A program made the position numbers and the translations under genes. Positions 12,346-25,700 of a DNA stretch of 64,000 nt are shown piece after piece. Numbering within the stretch: the stretch's first letter is position 1; each line of letters opens with the position of its first letter. The DNA is taken from positions 941,066 to 1,005,065 of the forward strand of contig NMRA01000004.1 of the NCBI GenBank assembly GCA_002633005.1, read 5' to 3'. The DNA is from Phoronis australis. Lineage: Eukaryota; Phoronida; Phoronidae. The notes beneath the pieces are model-generated. The model saw only the letters and a program-made list of their open reading frames with translations. It made no database searches and was not told where the DNA came from.

Positions 12346-12692
12346 ATTACTACAGTTATGTGGCCCCTTGATGTGGTAGCAAATGTGACCAGTATTGATG
12401 AACAGAATACAATCAACATATGTGATGGCACATCCTTATCAAGTCTATGGAAAGCTCTTTCAATCCTTTTAGAACATATCGCCCTCTAGTGTACATCATG
12501 ATAAGTAAAAAGGACTTACTGCATGCCAAGAATTATACGATGACACTTGGCCTACCTCAAATTCCAACGCTCCCTGCTAGTTTGGTAATTGGCGCATTAT
12601 GTTTGCACACTCCACGGAATTAATGAGGCAAAGAACAACGCGCAAGTTCTGGGCAACATACGGTTAAAATTCACAGACTAAAAGTCACATTT

Positions 12693-14803
12693 CTTGTCCA
12701 ATTTTAAAAATTCAAAAACCAAACGATGTCTACTTTTCATGAACGATATGCTATTTAAAAACTTTCAAATCGAAAATTTAAAAAGAAATCGTCACCCTCA
12801 GTGTGTTTATGGTGAATCTGGTTATCTAAGAACTATAACATCAGCAGCTTGAGACAATTTAATTATTTTATTAACCACAACATTATGAGGGCTTTGATCC
12901 AAACCGGCAATTCCTGAGGTAGGCGAACCAGTCGAGTTGCTCAATCTCGATGGACTTGGGTGTCAACATAGGATTCTTGTCATGTGGGCATCCCATTAGT
13001 GAGCAACATAGAATCGGTGGAAGTCTTGTGAAGTTCACATCTCGCCACTTGCTTATGTACCCATTGACTGTTGCTTTACCATTGATTGGGATCATTCTTA
13101 AGTCTGACCCTGATGAAAGGTCAAAACAGTAGATACTCATGCTCGTCATGTAGTGTTATAGTGTTCATACTGCAAACATCCCCAGAGCACGTGGCAAATA
13201 CTCCACCAGCAATTCGAATAGTCCTTCTTTCTGTTAACGACATTGAAGACCGAACACCATTACACCCAATGTGCCCAAGACCACACAGAAACGTTCATAG
13301 AGTTGTCACCTGATAGCCATGCCGAGAGGAGGTAGCATAGATGTAGGTCCTATCTATAGTTAAACCAGACTTGCACAAATGGGAGCTAGATATATGCAGA
13401 GACTATATCAATGACAACGTGAATTGTGAATATAAATCGAAGCATTATTTTGAGCAAGTGGTGAAATGTGAAAAGGCTTCTGACCATGCTGGCCCCAATG
13501 TGGCAATAGAAGTTAAGCCTATTGTAGTAGGAATAGTGGCTTCCTGCCTATTGTTTGGTTACTGTGATTGCACAAAGGAAAATTGCTCTCTTGAGGTAGA
13601 GACATGCAGGAAGACGGCAAGATGTCAACTATGATTTTCTTCTGCATGGAAAAATGGCCACACAAAATTTGAGGAGGCCACATTGACAGTTTGCCACCAT
13701 GCTGTCTCGAACCTCAGTGAGCAAGATGGCAGACTGTCTCAATGATCCTGATTTGATATTGTCTTGTGCGAAGATGAAGGATGACTTTGAAGTGTCCTCT
13801 GGGACAGGTGAGGGGAAGCTGCTGATGGAAAAGATTGGGTAAGGTACTTCCAAAAGCTGACCTCACCAATGGACAACCCAGAATTTGAGGACAGAATTAA
13901 CACAATCTAGACAGGGGATTGATCGAATGGTTCCAAGTAGCCATGTTTGACAATTGCTGACTTAAGTAACAAGGCTGTGAACTCTTGGCTTAACCATCCA
14001 ACACTAAAGATATCCGGAAATACCTTACACCCTTACGTCAACCTCAAAAAAGTGGTTTGCAAAGTAGTCACGTAACAAAATATCCAACAGGTCCCCAAGA
14101 CGGACATTCCACCAGAGACAGTATACCAACAGGAAGTGAGAAAAACTTAGCAGTTGACACCAAATCTAGAGACCACCGACTTATCACTGTTACGTACATT
14201 GTTCAAAGTTGTCGAAAAACTTATGAAAAAGTAGTATTATGCTGTGGTGTGATCTGGTCTTCAATTTTTTTTGCAAAACTTAAAAGGAAGACTCTCATCC
14301 ATTGCATCACTGTTGCTGCGCTGATGACGTAACTGTTTTATGAATCTAGGACCCTAAGCACACCACTGCATTCCAATAAGGCTCTTGGTCCAGGCCCCCA
14401 TCACTGGCTACTAAAGAAAATCCAACTACCATTGTCGAATAGAAAGGTTTCATGTCCCAAAAAGCTTTCCAGTTGTGACAGGATGTGCATCATGGAGGTG
14501 GTCTATTGGCCCTTCATTACAAGCTATACGTCGATCCTCTTTTTCTGCAGAATTTGGAACTTTTAAACGTCATTTAAGTATGCACAGGAGACACCCCTTT
14601 GCAAAACTTGTTTTCTGTGGTCATTGTGTGAGATTGGATGTCCTTACACTCTTTACTGCGTGGCAGAAAATTCAGTACATAAGTGACACTTTCTGAAGGT
14701 CATTAATAGTTACTTATTGATTGTCATTTGCAGGTGTGCTGAGGACAGGCGTTACTCAGTTTCATACTTGTCCTGCCAAGCTGAGTGCCGTCAATAAAGG
14801 CCA
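12693..14803 (+). repeat. Duplicated 2.1-kb block, copy 1 (TSFM intron-1 sequence plus start of exon 2)
   Basis: This segment is nearly identical, with only scattered substitutions and small indels, to 17671-19797. Both copies begin at TTGTCCAATTTTAAAAATTC and run through the same landmarks to GGCCA inside TSFM exon 2. Copy 1 stops at the single N at 14804, while copy 2 continues into the intact gene. Neither strand holds an intact recognisable gene: the few open frames of 60-92 codons are broken and differ between copies. A true tandem duplication and two haplotypes joined in one assembly are both possible; the N at the junction favours the second. Confidence 0.9.
14734..14803 (+). pseudogene. 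Truncated copy of TSFM exon 2
   Basis: The 70 bp after an intact acceptor (TTTGCAG at 14727-14733) match the first 70 bp of the real exon at 19728, encoding VLRTGVTQFHTCPAKLSAVN and a few further residues. The copy stops at N 14804 and is followed by the terminal inverted repeat of another element, so it has no donor and cannot be spliced to the rest of TSFM. If the duplication is an assembly artefact this is an allelic fragment rather than a pseudogene. Confidence 0.85.
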
Positions 14804-14804
14804 N

Positions 14805-17590
14805 TTTTAAATTTGGTTTATAATCGATCATGACCCCCTCCTAAATGCATTTCATGTTCTACTTTTGAAAAACCTCATTTAGTCTTCCGTTAATTAGCCA
14901 TTGAAATTACACGTCAGCGTGTAAGATTACGCATCTGCACGTAATATCGAGCAGTCATGTATGATGAAAAAAATCACCCGTGCAACTAAGGGCTATCAGC
15001 GTGCAACATTAGGCATCTGTACCTAATATCAAACGGTCATGCATAGTATGAAGATGACAAAAATCGACAGTGTGATCAACGCCTATATAAAGGTCCGAGC
15101 TCAACTTCAACCGACCGCAATATTACGCGACCGTAATATTACGCAAGAAACCTCTACCGACTGTGCATGTCACAGCCAATATTGTAATGGACATGTTTTA
15201 TATTCTGATATTAGATTTTAGTACATGTAAGATGATGGCAAAATTTAAAGCTCCCATTTGAACGAATAGTTGAATGATTGTTTGAGACACGAAAGCCTGT
15301 GCAAAGTTGAATGTAAGGGGATTGGAAGCACATAAGCTCCCGATGGGAACTGAATTACCAAAAGTTTGCATTCAGTTTTCACAAAAGATGGGTTTAAATC
15401 CTTCGTCAAGCATCTTGTGGTTTAACCCTGTGATATGTACGTGAAGTATATTTGTATACCATAACACAGTCAGGAATCGCCAGTGCAAGCCCTATCTAAG
15501 CTACCGCGCGTAATATCAAGCGACCGTAATATTACGCCACGCTTCGTCTTATAAACTACAAACAACATGCTGTCAAGCATTAATTCTAATACAGCAAAAT
15601 TCGAATAAATATCATTAGAATACCAAGTCATCATAACATAAACTTAGTTCATGGATGATGTTACGCGTCAGGCACAAGACTACTTAAAATGCTTAATATT
15701 ACACATCAGCGCGTAAGATTACGCATCCTCACGTATTATCAAGCAGTCATGTATGTTTTGCCCGTGCGACTAAGGGCTGTCAGCGTGCAACATTACGAAT
15801 CTGTACCTAATATCAAACGGTCATGCATAATATGAAGATGACAAAAATTGCCGGTGTGAACAACGCCTCAACATCTAAGCTACCGCGCGTAATATCAAGC
15901 GGCCGTAATATTACGCCACGCTTCCTCTTATAAACTACAAGCAACATGCTACCAATGCAGCATTGGTATTACAAGAAAATTCGAATAAATGTCATCAGAA
16001 ATCCCAAGTCACCATAACAAAACTTCGTTCATGGATGATGTTACACGTCTGGGATACGTAATGAAAAAAAATCGCCTGGTGGCGTGCAACTGAGGTATAT
16101 GAGCGTGTAACCTTAGAGACACACACGTACGTAATATCCAGCATTTATGCGTAATATCATATATGATGAAAAAATTGCCCGTGCAACTAAGACCTATACA
16201 AGTACCCCTGCCTAAATCAAACGACCATAATATTACGCAAAAAGCTCCGTACCGAGTGATGGTTTACTGAGCATGCTGCAGCCAAGAGTAATGGGCAAAT
16301 TTTAGCTTCTGCAATAGGTTTTAGTACATTTAAGTTGGTGGCAAAGCATACAGCTCACATTTGAAGTTTAATAGTTGAACGGTTGTTTGACACGGACACC
16401 GCCGCAAAGTTTGACTTGAGCAGGTTGGAATCATATTCGCTATCGCTGGGAACGGAATTACAAAAAATATGAGCTAAAACTCTGTCTCAGCTACCTCGTG
16501 GGTTGACTGTTTGACAATTATCTACTGAACTGCGTCTGTATACGATCGCTCAAGAGGAATCGCCCATACGAGTCTGTGAACGCCCGTGCGTAATATCAAG
16601 CGACCGTAATATTACGCTACAAACTTTCACCAAAGTATGGAAAAACTGAGTCACTGTGCATTGTGCAGCCAGAAGTAATGGCCATATTTTAACTTCTGAT
16701 ATTAGGTTTTAGTACCTTCAAGTTGATGGCAGACGCAAAGTCCACACTTGCCCATTTTAATAGTCGGACACGCACTTGTGCCAGACAAGGACCCCTGGAA
16801 GGATCAAAAAGTGAGACAGCTTGTTTATTGAAGTTAGCCTTCACAAACGCCGGACAGAGAAAATCACCTGAGAGGAGTGTATCTAAGCACCCGCGCGTAA
16901 TATAAAGCGACCCTAATATCAGGCATCGGAGCACGACAGAAGGTTCAAAAGAGTGAAACAATAATACAGCGTGTTTACTAGAGCTAGCCTTCGAATCGCG
17001 ACATTTTAAGCCACAGGCGTTCAATCATTTGAGCTTCGCCAGAATTTAACCCTTACCCCGCTTCCGCCATCATATGGTATATATTTAGGCTAAGCTGTTG
17101 TGACCCTTGGTGTCTCAACTGTACATCCTTCGGAGCTAGAACATGTTTTAACATAACATGACAAAACCAACAAAACATAACATCAAAAAAAAACTTCCAA
17201 CAAATCGTCTTATAAACTACAAGCAACATACTGTCAAGCGCTAGCGTTACCACAAAATTCGAAAAAATGCGGCATTTCAGATATCCCAAGTCACCAAAAC
17301 GGCAAATTTCATTCTTACTTGATATTACACATCAGATGTGTAAGATTACGCAAAAATGCGTAAGATTACACATCGGTGTGTAATATTACGTACCCATGCG
17401 TAATATCAAGCAGTCGTGCGTAATATTACAAATGACTAGCGTAATGTTACGCATTCCTTGTGCGTAATATTACGAAAGCAAATTTCAATGGCTAATTAAC
17501 AAAAGACTAAATGAGGTTTTTCAAAAGTAGGACATGAAATGCATTTAGGAGGGGGTCATGATCGATTATAAACCAAATTTAAAAACAAAA
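14805..17590. mobile_element. 2.8-kb element with terminal inverted repeats of about 100 bp and internal TTACGC palindromes
   Basis: The left end (14805-14910) and right end (17485-17590) are inverted copies. The left includes GATCATGACCCCCTCCTAAA and the right TTTAGGAGGGGGTCATGATC. Between them are many copies of CGTAATATTACGC-like palindromes and two larger internal repeats. One is a roughly 90-bp stretch at 14975-15068 and again at 15757-15850; the other is a block starting GCGCGTAATATCAAGC near 15505 and again near 15883. No transposase frame was found, so the element is non-autonomous or is a satellite-like insertion. Its left end abuts the N at 14804 and may be incomplete. Confidence 0.75.
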
Positions 17591-17670
17591 TGTTGATATT
17601 TATCTGAAATGTAATATTACATTTCAGTTTGGGACAAAATGGGAAAGTCCCTTTTTAAATGGGAAGCGCT

Positions 17671-19797
17671 TTTGTCCAATTTTAAAAATTCAAAAACCAA
17701 ACGATGTCTACTTTTCATGAACGATATGCTATTTAAAAACTTTCAAATCGAAAAAAATTTAAAAAGAAATCGTCGCCCTCAGTGTGTTTATGGTGAATCT
17801 GATTATCTAAGAACTATAACATCAGCAGTTTGAGACAATTTAATTATTTTATTAACCACAACATTATGAGGGCTTTGATCCAAACCGGCAATTCCTGAGG
17901 TAGGCGAACCAGTCGAGTTGCTCAATGCTCAATCTCGATGGACTTTGGTGTCAATGTAGGATTCTTGTCATGTGTGCATCCCATTAGTGAGCAGCATAGA
18001 ATCGGTGGAAGTCTTGTGAAGTTCACAATCTCACCACATGCTTATGTACCCATTGACTGTTGCTTTACCATTGATTGGGATCATTCTTAAGTCTGACCCT
18101 GATGAAAGGTCAAAACAGCAGATACTCATGCTCGTCATGTAGTGTTATAGTGTTCATACTGCAAACATCCCCAGAGCACGTGGCAAATACTCCACCAGCA
18201 ATTCGAATAGTCCTTCTTTCCGTTAACGACATTGAAGACCGAACACCATTACACCCAATGTGCCCAAGACCACACAGAAACGTTCATAGAGTTGTCACCC
18301 CTCTGATAGCCATGCCGAGAGGAGGTAGCATAGATGTAGGTCCTATCTATAGTTAAACCAGACTTGCACAAATGGGAGCCAAATATATGCAGAGACTATA
18401 TCAATGACAACATGAATTGTGAATATAAATCGAAGCATTTATGTTGGGCAATTGGTGAAATGTGAAAAGGCTTCTGACCATGCTGGCCCTAATGTGGCAA
18501 CAGAAATTAAGCCTATTGTAGAAGGAATAGTGGCTTCCTGCCTATTGTGTGGTTACTGTGATTGCACAAAGGAAAATTGCTCTCTTGAGGTAGAGACATG
18601 CAGGAAGATGGCAAGATGTCAAGTATGATTTTCTTCTGCATGGAAAAATGGCCACACAAAATTTGAGGAGGCCACATTGACAGTTTGCCACCATGCCGTC
18701 TCGAACCTCAGTGAGCAAGATAGCAGACTGTCACAATCATCCTGATTTGATATTGTCTTGTGCGAAGATGAAGGATGACTTTGAAGTGTCATCTGGGACA
18801 GGTGAGGGGAAGCTGGTGATGGAAAAGACTGGGTAAGGTACTTCCAAAAGCTGACCTCGCCAATGGACAACCCAGAATTTGAGGACAGAATTAACACAAT
18901 CTAGACAGGGGATTGATCGAATGGTTCCAAGTAGCCATGTTTGACAATTGCTGACTTAAGTAACAAGGCTGTGAACTCTTGGCTTAACCATCCAACACTA
19001 AAGATATCCGGAAATACCTTACACCCTTACGTCAACCTCAAAAAAGTGGTTTGTAAAGTAGTCACGTAACAAAATATCCAACAGGTCCCCAAGACGGACA
19101 TTCCACCAGAGACAGTATACCAACAGGAAGTGAGAAAAACTTAGCAGTTGACACCAAATCTAGAGACCACCGACATATTACTGTTAGGTACATTGTTCAA
19201 AGTTGTCGAAAAACTTGTGAAAAAGTAGTATTATGCTGTGGTGTGATCTGGTCTTCAATTTTTTTTGCAAAACTTAAAAGGAAGACTCTCATCCATTGCA
19301 TCACTGTTGCTGCGCTGATGACATAACTGTTTTATGAATCTAGGACCCTAAGCACACCACTGCATTCCAGTAGGGCTCTTGGTCCAGGCCCCCATCACTG
19401 GCTACTAAAGAAAATCCAACTACCATTGTCGAACAGAAAGGTTTCATGTCCCGAAAAGCTTTCAAGTTGCGACAGGATGTGCATCATGGAGGTGGTCTAT
19501 TGGCCCTTCATTACAAGCTATACGTCGATCCTCTTTTTCTGCAGAATTTGGAGCTTTTAAACATCATTTAAGTATGCACAGGAGACACCCCTTTGCAAAA
19601 CTTGTTTTCTGTGGTCATTGTGTGAGATTGGATGTCCTTACACTCTTTACTGCGTGGCAGAAAACTCAGTACATAAGTGGCACTTTCTGAAGGTCATTAA
19701 TAGTTACTTATTGATTGTCATTTGCAGGTGTGCTGAGGACAGGCGTTACTCAGTTTCATACTTGTCCTGCCAAGCTGAGTGCCGTCAATAAAGGCCA
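17671..19797 (+). repeat. Duplicated 2.1-kb block, copy 2 (continuous with TSFM)
   Basis: This is the partner of 12693-14803. It continues directly into TSFM exon 2 and the rest of the gene, so it is the copy in functional context and mostly represents TSFM intron 1. Differences by eye include an extra ATGCTCA-type insertion near 17927 and scattered single-base changes. I see no exon in it other than the start of exon 2. Confidence 0.9.
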
Positions 19798-22700
19798 GCT
19801 TAGCAAACTGCGCAAGAAAACGGGGTATCCATTTGTGAAGTGCAGGAATGCCCTGGAACAGTTCGACAATGATATTGAGAAGGTAAACTTAGCATAAGGT
19901 AATGTGGTCCTGATAGACTGTACAGAGTAGCCAGTACATGTTCTCTGATCAGATGAAACTCCTGATCGCGTCAATACTCAGAAATTCTGATCATCACATC
20001 TCACTATTTCACTAAAAGTATGGTAGTTCTCCACTTTTTCATTTTTTGAAGCCTGATTTGATTACTTTACTGCAAATTTTGGAAAATTTACCAAAAGTCG
20101 TTTTATGACTTCTACACTAAGTATAAACCATGCTGGAATTAGACTAAGATTTTCTTAGCAATCTTTATTTTTGTGAAGAAATTCAACAATGACTTGTCCG
20201 TTATGTTATTGAAGAATTTTTACCATGATGACATTCTTAATTAAAACTGCTAAACGAAGCGTCTTACATGAGAACTTTTGATTTAGACCACTTGCTGCTA
20301 TACAACTGGTCCCAACTTGTTCCTTACTAAGTTCAGATGTCATTTCTAAGTTTGCAAAAACATTATTTTGTTATTCCTTAAGACCATGCCCCGCATATAA
20401 AATGCCAATTTGTAAAACTTGGTCCTCAGCAATAAGAAACTATCAGTTCTTTTGTATACCTGAAATCTCCTCCAAGTTGACCCAAGGAACTATTTGAGGC
20501 CTCTTCCACAAGTCAGTGGTCTTTAATAATCAATTGTTAATTTTTGTGAGAGAAGACAGGTTGATATGTTGTAGCTGCATATTGTACTATTATCAGAGTT
20601 CTCCATAACAGAAACTTAAATTCGACTGGAGTTACAAAATTCATGTATTTATGTTTGAAAATCAATGTCCATATTTTGAGCAGTTTGCGCGTTAAGTCTT
20701 GGAATAAATGCATTTATCTTGTACCACAAGTCCAAAATGTAAATTTGCCTAAAAATAACTAATCTCCCATTACTTCAAACTCGTTACTGTACATAGGTTT
20801 TCAAACTCTACTCAAGTAAGCCAACTGGTCATGGCTCAATTCAAATGTGACGGCAGTGTTCTGCACAACCTGCTTTGACTCGTCACTGGATCGAGTTTGA
20901 ATTTTGTTTGACTTACTTGCTTGGAGTGCAAAAGCCTAGTCAGCAACTTTGAAGTCTGGGAGATTAGTTATGTTTTGAGCAAATTATGACATTTCGCATT
21001 TTTTGTTGCAGCTCAATGCATTTATTCCAACATGTAATACACAAACTCCCCACAGTATGGACATGTACTTTTGAACAGTCATTTAAATGAGTTTTGTACT
21101 TCTAGCCGAGTTTTGAATTTTCTGTAGTGGAAAGATGACTGCCTTGCTGTGACAAGTCGATACAGGTTGTGGGGGTATACTAATTATGAATGATCATAAT
21201 GATTTTGATTAATGATAGGCCGAGGCGTGGATGCATGAACAGGCCCAAAAGGAAGGGTGGGCTAAAGCTACAAAGCTTCAGGACCGCCCCATGTCACAAG
21301 GCCTGGTAGGCATACTACTGGAGAATAGCTGTGCCGTGATGGTTGAGGTGAGTCCTGGAGTGACAAACAAGCTGATAGCTTTGTCAAAGTAATGTTGAAC
21401 ATTTCAGAAGGAAATTACTGTACACCAAAATATAACGAGCGATTTCGCTCTAGAAATTTTTCGACATGAGAAGTTTGTCAATTGTTGACACGTTGACATA
21501 AAATAATGAAGAATTTTCGACTCTTCTGTTGTGTTAATAACTGAATCATTCACCAGTGGGAAGACATGCTGCAGTGGGAAGACATGCTGCTTTAACTGTG
21601 TGTCTGTTAGTGGTCATTTTTATGGTACTCTTTCCCCAGGTCAACTGTGAGACAGACTTTGTGGCAAGGAACAGCAAGTTTCAAACTCTGGTCTCCAAGG
21701 TTGTGTCCACATGTCACCGTACTCTACAGGAGTCCACCAAGCCCAAGGTAATCACCAAACTGGAACGACTAATACAGTTGAATGGTTACTAAACTTGGCC
21801 TATTCACACAATTTTCAAGCTGCGAGCTATTAAAAGTTTAACCCAAATTCTGTGAATAAAGCATAGTACTCTTCATTCAGATCACTTGCGGTCATGAGCT
21901 GATCTCAGCTTTTCCTTTACTGAGACGAGAAGTGGCGTCTAGGCCTTAAAGGAACAGGGATTTTTTTGCTAAGAATTCGATATAAAATTAGCCACCACGA
22001 CCGGTCAATTTGTTAAGTCTGGCAATTACGAACTGTCAGTTCCTTCTAAAGTCAATTCTAATTTGAGGATCTTCAGAGTAAATTTCGAGACCAATTTGGT
22101 AGCTGTATTACCCTGTTCACAAACTGGTTTAAATCCTAGCGTTTTCACTCTAGCACTTAGCAAAAATAAAATAATTGTAAACAGTCACTAGAATCACTTT
22201 TGCTTGCTGTTGAACTTACCCCAAATTTGCTGCTGTTTTTGCAAGCACTTGCTTAATTCAAGGGACACACGCGCAATGGATAGAGACTTTTGTTTTTCTT
22301 AATAAAAGCTATTGGGTAGGAATTTAACTGCTTCCGAAAAGTGCCTTACGCTGACAAGCATGTCTGTTTGGCTAGCACTTTCGGCACTGAAAAGTTGTTA
22401 GCATTTTCACCACTCATGTGAGCCTATTGTGAGTGGTTACTGTTATCAAAGAGCTAGTGATAAATCTGAGGGGGTTTGCTGCTTTAAGAAATTTGGCAAA
22501 AATAAAGTGTCACTTTTCATCCACATTCTATGCTAAGAAGTGAAGAACTGTCTGGTGGTTAGATTTTNTAGTGCATATTTTATGCCTTTCTACTTTGAGT
22601 TAAAGTTATCAGGAGCATTTCAATTAAGACGAGTGGGAACAAAAAATCTGATTAAATCAGATTATGTCCAATTGAAATCATAGCAACACAACTACGTGCT

Positions 22701-25700
22701 AGGATTTTATGCTCAACATTTCGCCATTCAGGCTAACAAAGCTGCTCATTCATTGAACCAGCAGCAGAGCTCTGTTGCCTTGAATCTGTGGTAGTATACT
22801 TGTTCTCGGTTCATCTAGTTTAGTGTTTGACTCTGTTGAGTGTACATCAGTTTATTGTCTTGATAATGCTTTAGCAATTGAAGTTAAATGTTGAGCATGA
22901 AAATTTACGCACTTGTTGCGCTGATTTTTAAATTTCAGTTATTATAAAAAAATCTGCTTTTTATTTAGTGAACATTCAACTGTATGCTGCATATAGGGTA
23001 AGCTTCCTGTGGTTACCTGTTTCCTGGGTATTCATGAGATGTTGCCAGTTGATAAATTTGTCAAACCTTTCGTAACCGTTTCCTGTTTTTTCCAGGTCAG
23101 TATGGACTCTGAGGGAATCAAGTCATTGCCAGATGACAACAATAAGCCTCTTGCTGATGTGTTAGCACTGGAAGTTGGCAATATCGGGGAAAACATGATA
23201 GCGCGTCGTGCTGTGGGTTACCGTATACCCCCAGGCTGCCACATAGGTCACTATGTGCATGTTGCAGGTAAGGTTGATTATGAAGCATTGTTGTGACTGC
23301 ACGCACTGAAGGTAATAGGGAAAACTGACATGGACATCTTGTTGTGACAGCCAGCAAATTTTTAATTCACCTTCATTACAGCTCAGCCCAAACAATTTAC
23401 ATTCACACTATCAGAAAGGCAACTTTTATGGGGCCATTTCCTGTGGTGATGCGAAATCAAAATTTTGTCTTTTTTTTAGTGGGTACTGTATAAAGAAAAG
23501 AGCCAAGTGCTTGACATGAATACAGTGAATACTGAGTATTACTCTATGAAATTATTGATTGATAATTTGAAAATTTTAGAAAAGAAAGTCTGTGACATTA
23601 AATGCAACAAGATCATAGCAGTATATGTCACCTGAAAGCAGAACAAATACGTCAAAGAGCAAGATACTGACAGAACATTGTAAGTTAAACATAGGTGTGT
23701 CTGTAAGACTTGACTGAAGGACTTCAGCCTTTACGAAACTCTGGGAAATTTTCTACTGAACATGCCAAAAATTATGGACCGTGATGTGAAATTTCCCGTC
23801 ACAACTACTACGCGCAAGTTTAATTTGCAGCGCCGTTTTTGTTTTGAATGTTTGCCGTGATAAGGAAACGTCTTGTCATCTGATTAATATTTTTTTATGG
23901 TTACTCATCTTTTCTGTACAGCTCTATCAATACTGGACTGCTTGTTTAACCATCAGATACTTGGTCAATGGTGCTGGCATTGCTAGTACTGTGTCTGGTA
24001 GTTTCTCTGTTGGAACAGATCTCACTCCGTTGAGATGAATCTGAACATGCTCATGTGAACGCATAATATTCAACCTATGTTAGAATTGATTTTGAGGCTT
24101 CAAGATCAGTGTCACCATTGGTATTAGTTTTTCAAAAAAAAAAAATTAATAACAGCAACCCCACTGATCTTGGAGGTATATTTCAGCTTTAATTGCTGTT
24201 TCCATGATCCACATATTGATAACCCTCAAGGGTTGTGTGACCAGCTAGAAAAATGTCCAAATTTGTCTGAGTTCAGAACATCATGCCTCAGATATGACTT
24301 AACCGATTTGTATGAAGGGACTATAAAAACTAAACAGTTACATAAAACAAAAACGAAATGGTTAAAGTGTTTCAAGATATGATCTGGAACATTTAATATC
24401 AAACCAAATTTGACCTGGCATGTTCTTGATACAGGTATTTTGTTGTGAATTTACATTTCTTGTTTGCTTATAATTTGCCTTCCATTAAATTTAACTTTTG
24501 AGTTAGACCACCAACCAGACAAGTATAAAGTGATCTGACTGAGAGCAGACTCAATCAGTTGGCTTGTTGTAGCAGGTCATTAATATGTTCTGAACATGGT
24601 GTTGAACAGTGGCAACAAATATCTGTTCTGTGTGAACTCTAAGTAAGGAGCACATTGAGTCTCTTTTGTTATCACTGGGAAGTGGTTGAAATCAGAAACT
24701 TGTTTTTTGACAGAAGGTGTCGCTTTAAAGTGCTTTAAATCAACATTTACCTTGTTTGGATGAGTGACTACACTGTCAGTATCATGAAACCTTCGTCTAT
24801 TCAGGGCTTGGAGTTTTCCTCTTTTAAGAGATTTACTCTTTTTCTGTTTCAGTTTCCTGTTATTTGATTTCCAGTTCCTCTTTTTTCATCTCTTTTTATC
24901 ATTATTTTGACTTTATTCATGCAAAAATATTTATTTAAGTTAAATTTAACAACACAAAAAACATTTCCATCACAGGAGCCTATTTGTGGAATGATACGTC
25001 ACCTGGAAAATTTCCCACACTCCTCATTCCAACCCCTGCTCTATAGCACTGCATATCACAATCATGAACTTAATATCCCAAAAACAAGAAAATAGAAGAA
25101 AAATGACTTCAGTTGAAAGTTTCTTATGTCCACAGTATGACTGATGTATGAACAAACCCAACGTCAGTGTGTTATGTCCACCAACAAGCTAGTTTCTTGT
25201 ACAAACTTGACGTGCTATATTCTCACTTTTCTGAAGTCTTGCAAGAAAGTGAATAGCGCCACAAGGTTGTCAAATACTAAAGTTGTCACAATCACCAAAA
25301 GCGCAATGACCCACCGTCCCTTAGTATATCATAAACTATGGTAAAACGTGCCACTGTCGGACGACTTCACACTAAACATAGTGTAGGATGATTAGCGCTA
25401 TGATTGGTTGTCGTGATTTTAGGTAGTGCGTAGCAACCAATGGACACTTGTAACTCGAGATCAGCTAAATAAAATTTCCTCAAATAGTGTTTGTGGGTGT
25501 TCCAGTTTGACAGTTTTGATTAACTTGTGTGTTTGTTTCTCGGTGTTTTGATATGAAATTGATGATTTTAAGCTCGGTAAGTGATGTGGTCAGCCCAACT
25601 GCCCATCTGTAAGTGATGTGGTCAGCCCAACTGCCCATCTGTAAGTGATGTGGTCAGCCCAACTGCCCATCTGTAAGTGATGTGGTCAGCCCAACTGCCC

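Noticed and set aside
13723-13805. Possible TSFM first exon ending at GGGACAG|GTGAGG in the duplicated block
   Set aside because: The phase fits, but the sequence (MADCLNDPDL...) is acidic and unlike a mitochondrial presequence. No other support.
14475-14696. Zinc-finger-like spacing (TFKRHLSMHRRHPFAK) in the duplicated block
   Set aside because: The expected cysteine pair is missing, surrounding frames are broken, and no longer homology is visible.
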